64,000 bases of DNA from JAWKVD01 sp041398225 (GTDB lineage Bacteria; Pseudomonadota; Alphaproteobacteria; Caulobacterales; Hyphomonadaceae). How positions within the stretch are numbered: position 1 is the stretch's first letter; each line of letters starts with the position of its first letter. The notes under the pieces are model-generated. The model was given only the letters and a program-made list of their open reading frames with translations, searched no databases and was not told the origin of the DNA. The translations under genes and the position numbers were made by a program. Of this stretch, positions 24,301 through 32,464 are shown one piece after another. The stretch lies in the NCBI GenBank assembly GCA_041398225.1, contig JAWKVD010000007.1:1-64000 (forward strand), read 5' to 3'.

Positions 24301-25111
24301 CGGTACGGACGCGACGCTGCAAACCACACGCGGCGTTGTCGAGCGGCCCTGTCTGATGGGCCGCCTGAGCGGCGACCTTTATCCATCGGCGACGGACCGC
24401 TGGATCGACGCGGAAATATACGTACAGATCGCTGGAGGCGCCCCGGTCTCCCAAAGCGATCTGGCGGTGCTCAACGGCGCCAACGCGATGTTGATTGAAT
24501 GTAACGACGGGTGGGAGCTGGCGCAGTTCGCCGGCGCCGAGTTCCTGGGCGGCGGGACTTTCCGGCTGACCCGTGTTCTGCGTGGGCGGCAAGGAAGCGA
24601 ATCGGAGATGCAGTCGGGCGCCGTTGCGGGCGCGCGGGTCCTGTTCCTGACGGGCGCCGAACGGCGGCTCGATGTTGACGACTGGGAGCGCGGGCTGACG
24701 CTGCAATGGCGGGCATGGCGTGAGCAACCGGAGGAGCCCACGGCCTGGGAAGCGGCCTTTGAAAGCGTTCCTGTGGCGAGTCGCATGTGGTCGCCAGCGC
24801 ACCTGAAGGCGGTCGGCGTCCCTGAAGGTGTCCAGTTGAGCTGGACAAGGCGGGCGCGAAAGGGCGGCGATGCGTGGCTTCCGGGTGAGCCGCCGATGGA
24901 GATCGCCGAAGCCTATCGAGTCCGGATTCTCGCAGAAGGCGAGTTGGTGCGCGAATGGACCGTTGCGCAACCGGAGGCGGTCTATCTTGCAGGCTGGGCT
25001 GTTGCGGACGCGCCCGCGGTTGGTTCGCTGACGGCGCAGATTGCGCAGCTCGGAGCCGATGGTTTGCCCGGCGCTGCCGCGAATGTCAGTTTTGCAACCC
25101 CTACGGACTAG
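21323..25111 (+). CDS. GTA host-specificity megatron tail protein (g15-like)
   Basis: A 1262-residue protein, the largest of the GTA. An N-terminal glycine-zipper-like part (MKVTGAALGRTLGSLAGSYIDN) leads into a TIM-barrel-like glycoside hydrolase domain at about residues 300-700 (GWLISQTDGHANYGGTPADESVRQAIRAL, EMSYAADWTEYG-like ELSYAADWTEYG, YVGLDWYPPMADWRD, VRFVEFGCPAVDKG), then the phage tail domain and a C-terminal domain with SAGTDATLQTTRG and FLGGGTFRLTRVLRGRQGSE. In RcGTA this forms the tail tip that contacts the host. Length agrees with the family and no frame breaks are seen. Confidence 0.95.
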   Translation: MAQLVLSRAGAAAGAHLLPNGLAAFGMKVTGAALGRTLGSLAGSYIDNRFLAPPVDGPRIRDFHLTESREGASIPVVYGRMRVGGQVIWGANFREHRETQGGKGGPRVREYAYTLSFAVALAEGEVARVSRCWANGEPFDLSKATWRFYPGDETQQPDPLIEAVEGAGEAPAYRGLAYVVFEDLPLDDFGARMPQLSFEIIRSASGDPQRLESVVRAVNLIPGSGEFALATDVVRRVLAPGRQVAENQSGSEAVADFTASLDQLQSELANVSRVNLIVGWFGDDLRCGVCRVRPGVELAEKETEPLTWSVAGRPRGSGWLISQTDGHANYGGTPADESVRQAIRALKARGLHVTLYPFLFMDVPGANGRPDPYGGAEQAAFPWRGRLTCHPAPGRPDTVDETSAAAEQVEAFFAGPDGYRAFVLHYAQMADEEGADGFLIGSEMIGLTRVRDGSDGYPAVDALRVLANDVRTIVGPGMELSYAADWTEYGAHAPSSGELRFPLDALWADAAISYVGLDWYPPMADWRDGETHLDAGWSGQETDYLRANIAGGEGFDWYYADDAARLAQVRTPITDGSYSEPWIYRQKDIRSWWGQAHHERFAGVRAPTSTAWSPGMKPVRFVEFGCPAVDKGANQPNVFYDPKSSESALPHFSNGTRNDLVQRRAVETFCRYWSGETFNPLSGAYPGRMLPEDGVAVWAWDTRPFPHFPARSEVWRDAANWRLGHWLNGRTGIALLSDVVGDLVERAGLAADVGGRSGLVPGYRFDGPISVREALEPLSSVFGLDACETPGGLRIAEEAGAISIDAGMLVEQDGGETVVRRRSRLESSDPLVRLSFINLDEDHAPGVVQTGVETGREVLDIAAPIALDRDEAQRIAERLAAALAAKRDAVSFSVSGTGLALEPGDRVALDGVAYRVTGGSLRGSLDVEAERVAEGTGVLLATPKPSAGATASIAVVPDVVIVDAPPLPGAEDDLRPLAFVWSEPWTGPISLSAGTDATLQTTRGVVERPCLMGRLSGDLYPSATDRWIDAEIYVQIAGGAPVSQSDLAVLNGANAMLIECNDGWELAQFAGAEFLGGGTFRLTRVLRGRQGSESEMQSGAVAGARVLFLTGAERRLDVDDWERGLTLQWRAWREQPEEPTAWEAAFESVPVASRMWSPAHLKAVGVPEGVQLSWTRRARKGGDAWLPGEPPMEIAEAYRVRILAEGELVREWTVAQPEAVYLAGWAVADAPAVGSLTAQIAQLGADGLPGAAANVSFATPTD

Positions 25112-25200
25112 ATTTTCGATGGTTTATCACGAAATGCGCTTGTAATCTGTCCGGCGTGACGCACAGGCTGGGCGGACACACGGCATGAGGACTCATCAGC

Positions 25201-26118
25201 TTGAGCTGGGACCCGTACGCTGCGCTGGGCGTGTCCAAATCCGCCAGCGCGGTCGACATACGCAAAGCCTATCGCAAGCTCGCCAAGGAGCTGCACCCCG
25301 ACGTGCGCCCGAATGACGACGCGGCGGCCGAACGATTCAAGCGGATAACGGCGGCGTTCAACCTCCTCAGCGATGAAACCCAGCGCGGACGTTTCGATCG
25401 CGGCGAGATCGACGCGGACGGCAACGAGCAGCCGGTCTTCCATGGCGGACGGGGCTTCGAGGGCTTTGGCGGGTTCAGCGGCGCCCGATCCAAGGGTGGA
25501 GGAGCAGGTCCGGGAGCGGGGTCCGGACGCGTGGATTCGTTCGAGGATCTGTTCGACGGCTTGTTCAGTCGCGGCGGCGGCGCGCGCGGGTTCGGCGCGC
25601 AGCGCGGCGAGGACGTCCGGTATCGCATGGATGTCGACTTTCTCGACGCCGTGAACGGCGGGCGGCGGCGCGTCACCATGTCGGACGGGCGGTCGCTGGA
25701 TCTTGCGATTCCGGCCGGGCTGAAGTCTGGACAGACCTTGCGGCTCAAGGGGCAGGGCATGCCGGGCGCAAATGGCGGTCCCGCCGGCGATGCGATGGTC
25801 GAGGTGACGGTCGGCAATCACCCGGTGTTTCGTCGCGAAGGCGACGACATTCGCATGGAGCTGCGCATCTCCCTGGCCGAAGCTGTCGAGGGCGGAAAAG
25901 TCACCGTGACGACGCCGTCGGGTCCGGTGACGTTGACCGTGCCGCCGGGAACGAATTCCGGAGAGGTGCTGAAGCTGCGCGGCAAGGGCGTGCAGACCAA
26001 GCCGACGCCCGGCGATCTGCTGGTGCGCATGATCATCGTGCTGCCGAAGAAGGACGATCCCGAACTGCAGGAGTTCGTTCGCAAGTGGTCCTTGAGAAAG
26101 CAGGAAATTACCCGTTAA
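25201..26118 (+). CDS. DnaJ-like co-chaperone (CbpA type)
   Basis: A 305-residue J-domain protein that stimulates the DnaK ATPase. The J domain occupies residues 3-67 with HPD in LAKELHPDVRPN. A Gly/Phe-rich linker follows (RGFEGFGGFSG and on), then two C-terminal substrate-binding domains (RYRMDVDFLDAVNGGRRRV, LKGQGMPGANGGPAGDAMVEV). The cysteine zinc-finger region of true DnaJ is absent, so it is of the CbpA/DnaJ type II class. The start is TTG at 25201; an upstream ATG is out of frame. It stands alone directly behind the GTA cluster. Confidence 0.88.
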   Translation: MSWDPYAALGVSKSASAVDIRKAYRKLAKELHPDVRPNDDAAAERFKRITAAFNLLSDETQRGRFDRGEIDADGNEQPVFHGGRGFEGFGGFSGARSKGGGAGPGAGSGRVDSFEDLFDGLFSRGGGARGFGAQRGEDVRYRMDVDFLDAVNGGRRRVTMSDGRSLDLAIPAGLKSGQTLRLKGQGMPGANGGPAGDAMVEVTVGNHPVFRREGDDIRMELRISLAEAVEGGKVTVTTPSGPVTLTVPPGTNSGEVLKLRGKGVQTKPTPGDLLVRMIIVLPKKDDPELQEFVRKWSLRKQEITR

Positions 26119-26222
26119 CGCGGGGTTTCGGCTGTTGGCGGGTGGCGTTGCGGCTGCTTTTGGCCGAAAAGGACACGATTCATTCAGTCGGCATTCACCC
26201 GCTTGCAATTAGTTCTGACGCC

Positions 26223-26519
26223 ATGAAAAGGCGCATTCCCATCCTCGCCGTGCTGGCCCTGTTGCTGGCGCCGGTCGCTGCGGCCCAGACGCCGCCGTTC
26301 GCGGACAATTGGGCCGGCTCCCAGAAACAGGAACGTTCGCGCGACGACGTCGACCTGAACCAGGTGTTTCGGGAGCTGAAGGCGCGCTATGGCGGAAAGC
26401 ACATCGGCGCCGAACGCAGAGGCGACAAGGTGCGCATTCGTTGGGACGCGAGCGACGGCCGATTGCTGGTGATCGAGGTCGACGCCCGGACCGGCAACAT
26501 CATTTCTGTTCGAGGCTGA
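26223..26519 (+). CDS. Small periplasmic PepSY-like protein (FeuN-like)
   Basis: A 98-residue protein with a Sec signal cleaving after PVAAA (about residue 21). The mature 75 residues end in a PepSY-like hairpin (KVRIRWDASDGRLLVIEVDARTGNIISVRG). It is 3 bases from the response regulator and two genes from the kinase. In Sinorhizobium the small periplasmic FeuN, encoded directly before feuPQ, restrains the FeuQ kinase; order, size and location here suggest the same job, by inference. Confidence 0.7.
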   Translation: MKRRIPILAVLALLLAPVAAAQTPPFADNWAGSQKQERSRDDVDLNQVFRELKARYGGKHIGAERRGDKVRIRWDASDGRLLVIEVDARTGNIISVRG

Positions 26520-26522
26520 TCC

Positions 26523-27203
26523 ATGCGTTTGCTTGTTGTTGAAGACGATCCCGATCTGGGGCGGCAGCTTGTCGACGGGCTGGAGCAGGCCGGCTATGCG
26601 GTCGACCTCGCGCCGGACGGCGAAGAGGGGCACTTCCTCGGCGAGACCGAGCCCTACGACGCTGCGGTTCTCGATCTGGGCCTGCCCAAGATGGACGGCG
26701 TGCGCGTTCTGGAAAAGTGGCGCGCGGGCGGCAAGGACATGCCGGTTCTCATCCTTACGGCGCGCGACCGCTGGAGCGAGAAGGTCGCCGGCTTTGACGC
26801 AGGCGCCGACGACTATCTGACCAAGCCGTTCGTGACCGAGGAGCTGCTGGCGCGGCTTCGCGCTTTGCTGCGGCGAGCGGCGGGGCACGCCAGCGCGGCG
26901 CTCGAATGCGGCGATCTCAGGGTCGATACGCGTGCGGCGCGCGCCACCGTGAACGGCGAGCCGATCAAGCTGACCGCCCACGAATATCGCGTTCTGAGCT
27001 ATCTGATGCACCATCAGGGGCGGGTGGTTCCGCGCACCGAGCTGGTCGAGCATATCTACGATCAGGACTTCGATCGCGACTCCAACACGATCGAAGTCTT
27101 CATCGGTCGCCTTCGCCGCAAGATCGGAACGCACCGCATCTTGACGGAACGCGGTCTGGGGTATCGGTTGATCGACCCAAAGGCCGAGAAGATTACCGAG
27201 TGA
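26523..27203 (+). CDS. feuP: OmpR/PhoP-family response regulator (FeuP-like)
   Basis: A 226-residue regulator with a receiver (MRLLVVEDDPDLG, phosphoacceptor Asp in DAAVLDLGLPKMDG, Thr in LILTARD, Lys in YLTKPF) and a winged-helix DNA-binding domain (LTAHEYRVLSYLMHHQGRVVPRTEL, DSNTIEVFIGRLRRKIG). It pairs with the kinase starting 1 base after its stop. The PepSY protein-regulator-kinase-ccm order matches the FeuNPQ locus of rhizobia, hence the name. Confidence 0.85.
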   Translation: MRLLVVEDDPDLGRQLVDGLEQAGYAVDLAPDGEEGHFLGETEPYDAAVLDLGLPKMDGVRVLEKWRAGGKDMPVLILTARDRWSEKVAGFDAGADDYLTKPFVTEELLARLRALLRRAAGHASAALECGDLRVDTRAARATVNGEPIKLTAHEYRVLSYLMHHQGRVVPRTELVEHIYDQDFDRDSNTIEVFIGRLRRKIGTHRILTERGLGYRLIDPKAEKITE

Positions 27204-27204
27204 A

Positions 27205-28620
27205 ATGACGGCGAGCCAAGGCGACGGCGATGGCGGCGCGACCGCCAGCGGCTCCATTTCGCGCCGGCTCCTGATTGCGGCTGGCGCCTGGACCGTCTTG
27301 GTCCTGTTGATCGGCGGCTGGTCGCTTCAGGCTCTTTATCGAAACGAGACGGCGCGGCGGCTCGACGCCGACATCGACGCCACCATCGTGACCTTGCTGA
27401 CCGCAGTCGACACGAAGGAAAACGGCGAGGTCATCTACTACGACTCCATGCTCCCGAACGACGAACGCTTCCGCCGGACCTTCTCCGGCTGGTATTGGGC
27501 GTTCATCTTCCCCGGCGCCGATGGAACGCCGCAGCGGGCTGACCGCTCGCGCAGCTTCTTCGAGTCCTTGCCGGACATCCCCCCCTATCTGATCAACGAA
27601 GCGACGAGCCATCCCGGCAGCGTGCGCCACGCGAACGGTTACGGACCGGACGCCTCGCCCATTCGCATGGGCGTGCGCTCGGTACGCCTGCCGGACCGGA
27701 AGGACCCGGTCTACGTGTTCGCGGCCATCGACCGTTCGGCGGCCAACGAGGCCGTGAGCCGGTTCGCGGTTCAGCTTGCGATCGCGTTGCTCATCCTCGC
27801 GGCCGGACTCGTGCTCGGCATTCTGGTGCTGATCCGTTACGGCCTGCGCCCGCTGCACGTGATTCAGGATCGTCTGTCCGATGTGCGCTCCGGCCGGCGT
27901 CAGCAGCTCGACGGCGAATACCCCGAAGAGCTTGCGCCGCTGGTCCGGGAGATCAACACGCTGATCAGCCACAACCGGAAGGTCGTTGAGCGCGCGCGCA
28001 CGCAGGTCGGCAATCTGGCCCATGCGCTGAAGACGCCGCTGGCGGTTTTGCTGAACGAATCGCGCGTGGGCGAAGATCGTCTGTCCGACGTCGTGCGGCG
28101 GCAGTCCGAGGCGATGCGCAACAATGTCGAGCACTATTTGCGCCGGGCTCAGGCGGCGGCTCAGGCCGAAGTGTTGACCGCTCGCGCGGATGTGACCGAG
28201 GCGGTCGAGGGAATCGCCCGCATGCTCGAACGTCTGCATCGCGACAAGAACATCACCATCGATGTAGACGCCGACGAAGCCGCCATATTTCGGGGTGAGA
28301 GAGGCGATCTCGACGATCTGGTCGGGAACCTGCTCGACAACGCCGCCAAATGGTGCCGGGCGCGCGTCAAAGTGCGCGTGGCGCGCAAGGGTGACACAGT
28401 CGAGGTGACAGTAGATGATGACGGCCCCGGCCTTCGTGTCGAGGATCGTTCCGAGGCGCTGCGGCGCGGCAAGCGTCTCGACGAGTCGGAGCCGGGCACC
28501 GGACTGGGATTATCAATCGTGACCGAACTTGCGGAAATCTATGGCGGGCGCCTGCATCTGGAGGATAGCCCCTTGGGCGGCCTTCGGGCGCGCCTGGAAC
28601 TTCCGGCGGCCGCGCTATGA
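27205..28620 (+). CDS. feuQ: Sensor histidine kinase (FeuQ/PhoQ-like)
   Basis: A 471-residue inner-membrane kinase. Two membrane segments (about residues 20-40 and 180-205) flank a periplasmic sensor domain. A HAMP-like linker follows, then the phosphoacceptor histidine in LAHALKTPLAVLLNESR and the ATPase domain with N box (DDLVGNLLDNAAKWC), DDDGPGL and GTGLGLSIV. HALKTPL rather than HELRTPL is characteristic of the PhoQ/FeuQ subgroup. Its stop overlaps the ccmI start (ATGA), linking signalling to cytochrome c maturation. Confidence 0.88.
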   Translation: MTASQGDGDGGATASGSISRRLLIAAGAWTVLVLLIGGWSLQALYRNETARRLDADIDATIVTLLTAVDTKENGEVIYYDSMLPNDERFRRTFSGWYWAFIFPGADGTPQRADRSRSFFESLPDIPPYLINEATSHPGSVRHANGYGPDASPIRMGVRSVRLPDRKDPVYVFAAIDRSAANEAVSRFAVQLAIALLILAAGLVLGILVLIRYGLRPLHVIQDRLSDVRSGRRQQLDGEYPEELAPLVREINTLISHNRKVVERARTQVGNLAHALKTPLAVLLNESRVGEDRLSDVVRRQSEAMRNNVEHYLRRAQAAAQAEVLTARADVTEAVEGIARMLERLHRDKNITIDVDADEAAIFRGERGDLDDLVGNLLDNAAKWCRARVKVRVARKGDTVEVTVDDDGPGLRVEDRSEALRRGKRLDESEPGTGLGLSIVTELAEIYGGRLHLEDSPLGGLRARLELPAAAL

Positions 28621-29294
28621 TCTGGGTGATGACGGCCGCCGGCGCGGCGGCGCTTGCGGCGGCATGGTACATCTCGCGGTCATGGACGACGCGCGGCGTG
28701 GTTGCGCTCGCGGCGCTTTCGGCGATCGGCGCCTATGCGGCGCTCGGGCGGCCGAACATGGGCGACGAGCCGCTGGAGGGGCGTCTGGAAACGCTTGAAC
28801 GCCGGGCCTCCACCGAGGCGGCGCAGTTCACCGTCCCCGAGATGATGGCTCTGCTTCAGAAGCGCGCCAAGGAAGCCCCCAAAGACCCCAATCCGCACAA
28901 GTTCATGGGCGATCTCTACAAAGGCGCCGGAGCGACGAACGAAGCCATCCTGGCGTATCAGGCCGCGTTGCGGCGCGATCCGGACTTCGCGCCTGCAATG
29001 GTCTCGCTGGCGGACGTGCTGTTTATGTCGTCGGGCCGCGTGGATGAGTCGACCGCCGCCCTCTATCACCGGGCGTTCGAACTCGATCCTGGCAACCTGC
29101 GCGTCGGCTATATGGCGGGAATAGGCGACTGGCAGGCGGGTAAACGCGATCAGGCGGTCGCCTTGTGGGATAGTCTTGAGGCGAAGGTGTCCGACGGCGA
29201 CCCCCGCAAGCAGATGTTCAAGGCGCTCCGCGACACCTTTGCGGTCGACGGCGATCCCGCTGAGGCCGCCGAAGCGGCTCCCCAGCCGCAATAG
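28617..29294 (+). CDS. ccmI: Cytochrome c maturation TPR protein CcmI
   Basis: A 225-residue protein with two N-terminal hydrophobic segments (MTAAGAAALAAAWYI; VVALAALSAIGAYAAL) and a periplasmic TPR domain (PNPHKFMGDLYKGAGATNEAILAYQAALRRDPDFAPAMVSLADV). CcmI/CycH holds apocytochrome c for haem attachment by CcmF-CcmH. It is the first gene of a cycHJKL-type set (ccmI, ccmE, ccmF, ccmH) and is coupled to the kinase gene upstream. Confidence 0.82.
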   Translation: MIWVMTAAGAAALAAAWYISRSWTTRGVVALAALSAIGAYAALGRPNMGDEPLEGRLETLERRASTEAAQFTVPEMMALLQKRAKEAPKDPNPHKFMGDLYKGAGATNEAILAYQAALRRDPDFAPAMVSLADVLFMSSGRVDESTAALYHRAFELDPGNLRVGYMAGIGDWQAGKRDQAVALWDSLEAKVSDGDPRKQMFKALRDTFAVDGDPAEAAEAAPQPQ

Positions 29295-29504
29295 CGGGAT
29301 GCGGAGCATCCCCGCGACTTGACCCGCAAGGGATTGATTTCGCTGCCCTCCCGGGTCCAGACCACGGATCGCCGCACTTCACGGCCCTGTGACGGCTCAA
29401 GGGCGAACAGTCGCGCCGGCGACTGCTGTACGCCGCTCCTTCCCGTCCTATACTGGTATAAACAATGAACTGCGTCGCCTTGGGCGACAGAAGCGGTGAG
29501 GACG

Positions 29505-29969
29505 ATGGCAAGAGCCATGAGGAAACGTTCCCAGAGACTTTGGCTGATCGGCGCCGCGTCCGTGCTGGTCGCGGGCGCGTTGGCGCTGGCCGCGACCGGT
29601 CTCAAGGACGCGATGGCGTTCGCCTACACGCCCACTCAGATGATGGAGAAGCAGGTTTCGGTCGGCCGCTCGGTTCGGGTTGGCGGCTTGGTCGAGACGG
29701 GCAGCGTGGTGAAGGGCGAGGGTTCCGAACTGCTGTTCAACATCACGGACGGAACGCATTCCACGCCGGTGGTGTTCGACGGGCTGCCGCCGGACCTGTT
29801 TGAAGAAGGCCAGGGCGTCGTCGCCGAGGGCCGAATGGCGGATGATGGGCGGCTTGTCGCCAAGCGCGTGTTGGCCCGTCACGACGAGAACTACATGCCC
29901 AAGGAAGCCTACGAAGCCATGCGGGCCCAGGCCGAACGCGACGCAAGCGCGGCGGCGGCCTCGGAATGA
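29505..29969 (+). CDS. ccmE: Haem chaperone CcmE
   Basis: A 154-residue periplasmic haem carrier anchored by one N-terminal membrane segment (LWLIGAASVLVAGALALAA). The OB-fold core (RVGGLVETGSVVKGEGSELLFNITDG) ends in LARHDENYMPKEAYEAM, whose histidine binds haem covalently. GTG (29496), ATG (29505) and ATG (29517) are all possible starts; 29505 is taken because GGTGAGG lies ahead. There is a 210-base gap after ccmI, so it may have its own promoter. It overlaps ccmF by 4 bases. Confidence 0.92.
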   Translation: MARAMRKRSQRLWLIGAASVLVAGALALAATGLKDAMAFAYTPTQMMEKQVSVGRSVRVGGLVETGSVVKGEGSELLFNITDGTHSTPVVFDGLPPDLFEEGQGVVAEGRMADDGRLVAKRVLARHDENYMPKEAYEAMRAQAERDASAAAASE

Positions 29970-31942
29970 TCGCGGAACTCGGACACTTCCTCGCCTTTCT
30001 CGCGCTTGCCTCCGCCGCCGCACAGGGCGCGATCGGGCTCACCGAAGGCGGTGTCGCCGTGAAGCGGTTGGCGATGGCGACCGGCGGGTTCGTCGTCGCG
30101 TCCTTCGCCTGCCTGATCATCAGCTTCGTGACGCTGGACTTCTCCGTGGCGCTGGTCGCCTCGCATTCCCATTCGCTGAAGCCGATCCTCTATCGGATCG
30201 CCGGCACCTGGGGGAATCACGAAGGCTCCATGCTGCTGTGGAGCGTCATCATGGCCGGCTACGGCGCGGTCGCGGCCCTCGTGATGCGCGGCGACGCGCT
30301 GCGCGACAAGGCGCTCGGCGTGCAGGGCGTTCTGACCGCCATGTCGATGGCGTATCTGCTCTTCGCCTCCAGCCCGTTCACGCGGCTGGACCCGGCTCCT
30401 TTCGACGGCGGCGGTCTCAATCCGCTGCTGCAGGACCCGGCGCTGGCGTTCCATCCCCCCTTCCTCTACCTCGGCTATGTCGGTTTCTCGTTCGTCTTCT
30501 CGCTCGCCGCCGCCGGTCTGCTGATCGGCAAGATCGACAGCGAATGGGCCGCCCGCGCTCAGCCTTGGGCGCTGGCCGCGTGGAGCGCGCTGACCGTCGG
30601 AATTTCTCTGGGCGCGATCTGGGCCTACTACGAACTCGGCTGGGGCGGGTGGTGGTTCTGGGACCCGGTTGAGAACGCCTCCTTCATGCCATGGCTGGTC
30701 GGCGCTGCGCTGGTCCACTCCCTTCTGGTGACAAGGAAGCGCGGAGGCATGGCCTCCTGGACGGCCTTCCTCGCCGTGCTGGCGTTCTGTCTGTCGATGC
30801 TGGGCGCCTTCCTCGTGCGGTCGGGCGTTTTGAACTCGGTGCACACCTTCGCCATGGACCCCAAGCGCGGCATGCTGTTGCTGGGCGGTCTGGCGGTAGC
30901 CGGTGGGGCCGCCTTCGCGCTCTACGCATGGCGCGCGCCGAGCCTGAAAGCCGGACCGGAATACGATCCGGTTAGTCGCGAGGGCGCGTTGGTCCTCAAC
31001 AATCTCTTCCTCGCCGTGTCCGCCGCCACGGTTCTCCTCGGAACGGTCCTGCCGATCGTCACCGAGGCGTATGGCATGCGGATGTCGATCCAGGAGCCAT
31101 ACTTCCATCTCACCGTCGCGCCGCTGCTGGCCGTGCTGTTCCTGTTCATCCCGTTCGCCCTGCTGGCGCCGTGGCGGAAAGCGGATCTGAAGAGCGAACT
31201 GCGTAGACTTGCGCCGGCCGGGGCGATTTCGCTCGTGGTGGCCATCGCGGCGTTTGCGTTCGGGCATTCCAACATCTGGCTCGCCTTCGGCGTCTTCGTC
31301 GGAAGCTGGGTCGCCTGCGGCGTCGCGATCGACCTGTGGCGCCGGGCGGGAAGCGGCGGGCCGGCCCGTCTGCTGAAACTCAGCCCCGGCGTGTGGGGCA
31401 TGGCCATCGCCCATCTGGGGCTCGCCATATTCGTCGTCGGCGCAGCGACAGAAACCGCGGCCCGGGTGGAGCGGACCTTCGTGCTCGAGCCGGGGCAGAC
31501 CGCGGAGCTGCGCGGCTGGACCTTCCGGCTGGTCGGCGTCGGCGACGTCGAGGGGCCGAACTACAACGCCTCGCGCGCCGACATTCTGGCGACCAAAGGG
31601 TCGCTGGCCGAGCATCTCTATCCGGAAAAGCGTCTCTATCCCGTGGCCGGAACCCCGACCACCGAAGTCGCGATTCGCAAATCGCTCACCGGAGACATCT
31701 ATGTCGCGTTGGGCGATCCGGTGCGGGAGCAGCCGGGCGCGTGGCGGATGCGGATTTCGCACCATCCCATGATCGACTGGGTGTTCGGCGGCGCGGGCCT
31801 GATTGCGCTCGGCGGGGTGATGTCGCTTGTCGCCCACGCGCGCAGACGCCTGAAGCGAACGTCGTCTGAAACCCGGGAGGCGACCGGTTCGGCCGCTCCG
31901 GCGCCGGATGTCTCGCCAGACGCGAAGGGTGCGCCGGCATGA
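29966..31942 (+). CDS. ccmF: Haem lyase subunit CcmF
   Basis: A 658-residue polytopic membrane protein with about 14 hydrophobic segments. The WWD haem-binding signature appears as YELGWGGWWFWDPVENASFMPW, and conserved histidines lie in RIAGTWGNHEGSMLLW and LAFHPPFLYLGYVG. It works with CcmH to ligate haem delivered by CcmE. ATGA overlaps link it to ccmE before and ccmH behind. Confidence 0.95.
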   Translation: MIAELGHFLAFLALASAAAQGAIGLTEGGVAVKRLAMATGGFVVASFACLIISFVTLDFSVALVASHSHSLKPILYRIAGTWGNHEGSMLLWSVIMAGYGAVAALVMRGDALRDKALGVQGVLTAMSMAYLLFASSPFTRLDPAPFDGGGLNPLLQDPALAFHPPFLYLGYVGFSFVFSLAAAGLLIGKIDSEWAARAQPWALAAWSALTVGISLGAIWAYYELGWGGWWFWDPVENASFMPWLVGAALVHSLLVTRKRGGMASWTAFLAVLAFCLSMLGAFLVRSGVLNSVHTFAMDPKRGMLLLGGLAVAGGAAFALYAWRAPSLKAGPEYDPVSREGALVLNNLFLAVSAATVLLGTVLPIVTEAYGMRMSIQEPYFHLTVAPLLAVLFLFIPFALLAPWRKADLKSELRRLAPAGAISLVVAIAAFAFGHSNIWLAFGVFVGSWVACGVAIDLWRRAGSGGPARLLKLSPGVWGMAIAHLGLAIFVVGAATETAARVERTFVLEPGQTAELRGWTFRLVGVGDVEGPNYNASRADILATKGSLAEHLYPEKRLYPVAGTPTTEVAIRKSLTGDIYVALGDPVREQPGAWRMRISHHPMIDWVFGGAGLIALGGVMSLVAHARRRLKRTSSETREATGSAAPAPDVSPDAKGAPA

Positions 31943-32343
31943 TCGCGGCCCTTCTGCTTGCGATCGCCGTGGGCGGCGATACGCCGCTGGACAACCCGGA
32001 TCAGGAAGCGCGGGCGCAGTCCCTGATGCGGGAAATTCGCTGCGTGGTGTGCGAAAACGAGCCAGTTTCGCACTCAACCGCCGATATCGCCGTGGACATG
32101 CGCCGGACGATCCGCTCTCAGGTGGCTGCGGGCGAAAGCAATGAGGCGGTGCGGGAATTCTTCGCCGAACGCTATGGTCAGTTCGTGCTGTTCCGGCCGC
32201 CGACCAACGGCGCCGGCGCGCTGATCTGGTTGTTCCCCTTCGCTCTGTTGGCGGTCATCGGGGCCGTGATGCTTCGCGGCGCGTTCCGCTGGCGGAAATC
32301 CCATGCCGGGGTGCAGCCGGAGTCCGAGCTTCAGGACGACTGA
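31939..32343 (+). CDS. ccmH: Cytochrome c maturation thiol protein CcmH
   Basis: A 134-residue protein with a signal sequence, the redox pair in REIRCVVCENEPVSHSTADIA and one C-terminal membrane anchor (ALIWLFPFALLAVIGAVMLRG). It reduces the CXXCH motif of apocytochrome c. The usual RCxxCQN reads RCVVCEN here. This is the short CcmH/CycL form, agreeing with a separate ccmI. No ccmG thioredoxin follows; it must lie elsewhere. Confidence 0.92.
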   Translation: MIAALLLAIAVGGDTPLDNPDQEARAQSLMREIRCVVCENEPVSHSTADIAVDMRRTIRSQVAAGESNEAVREFFAERYGQFVLFRPPTNGAGALIWLFPFALLAVIGAVMLRGAFRWRKSHAGVQPESELQDD

Positions 32344-32464
32344 AGCCGCTTGTCAGGCGCGCGCCGGAGCTTTGTCGCTCGTCTTGCCCTATTCTCGTCA
32401 TTATGCGCCAATGACCTGCCAGCTGCGTCCGCGTCGCGGGCGTGGCGCGTTCGCGCCGAGGGTC

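Noticed and set aside
20438..24970. Long minus-strand frames opposite the GTA tail genes (for example 20438-21907, 22271-23497, 23525-24970)
   Set aside because: They lie wholly antisense to well-conserved GTA genes and translate to Arg/Pro/His-rich sequence without motifs or ribosome sites.
6628..25111. A normal integrated prophage
   Set aside because: No integrase, repressor, replication genes or attachment repeats are seen; gene order and sequence features follow the GTA type and the base composition does not stand out from the flanks.
29296..29316. Hairpin GCGGGATGC-gga-GCATCCC after ccmI as terminator
   Set aside because: The stem is good but no T tract follows, and ccm genes continue downstream; it may be an mRNA structure but not a supported terminator.
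31939..32343. Loss of ccmG as a sign of a broken maturation system
   Set aside because: The cycHJKL arrangement in alphaproteobacteria normally lacks ccmG at this place; the thioredoxin is usually encoded with ccmABCD elsewhere.
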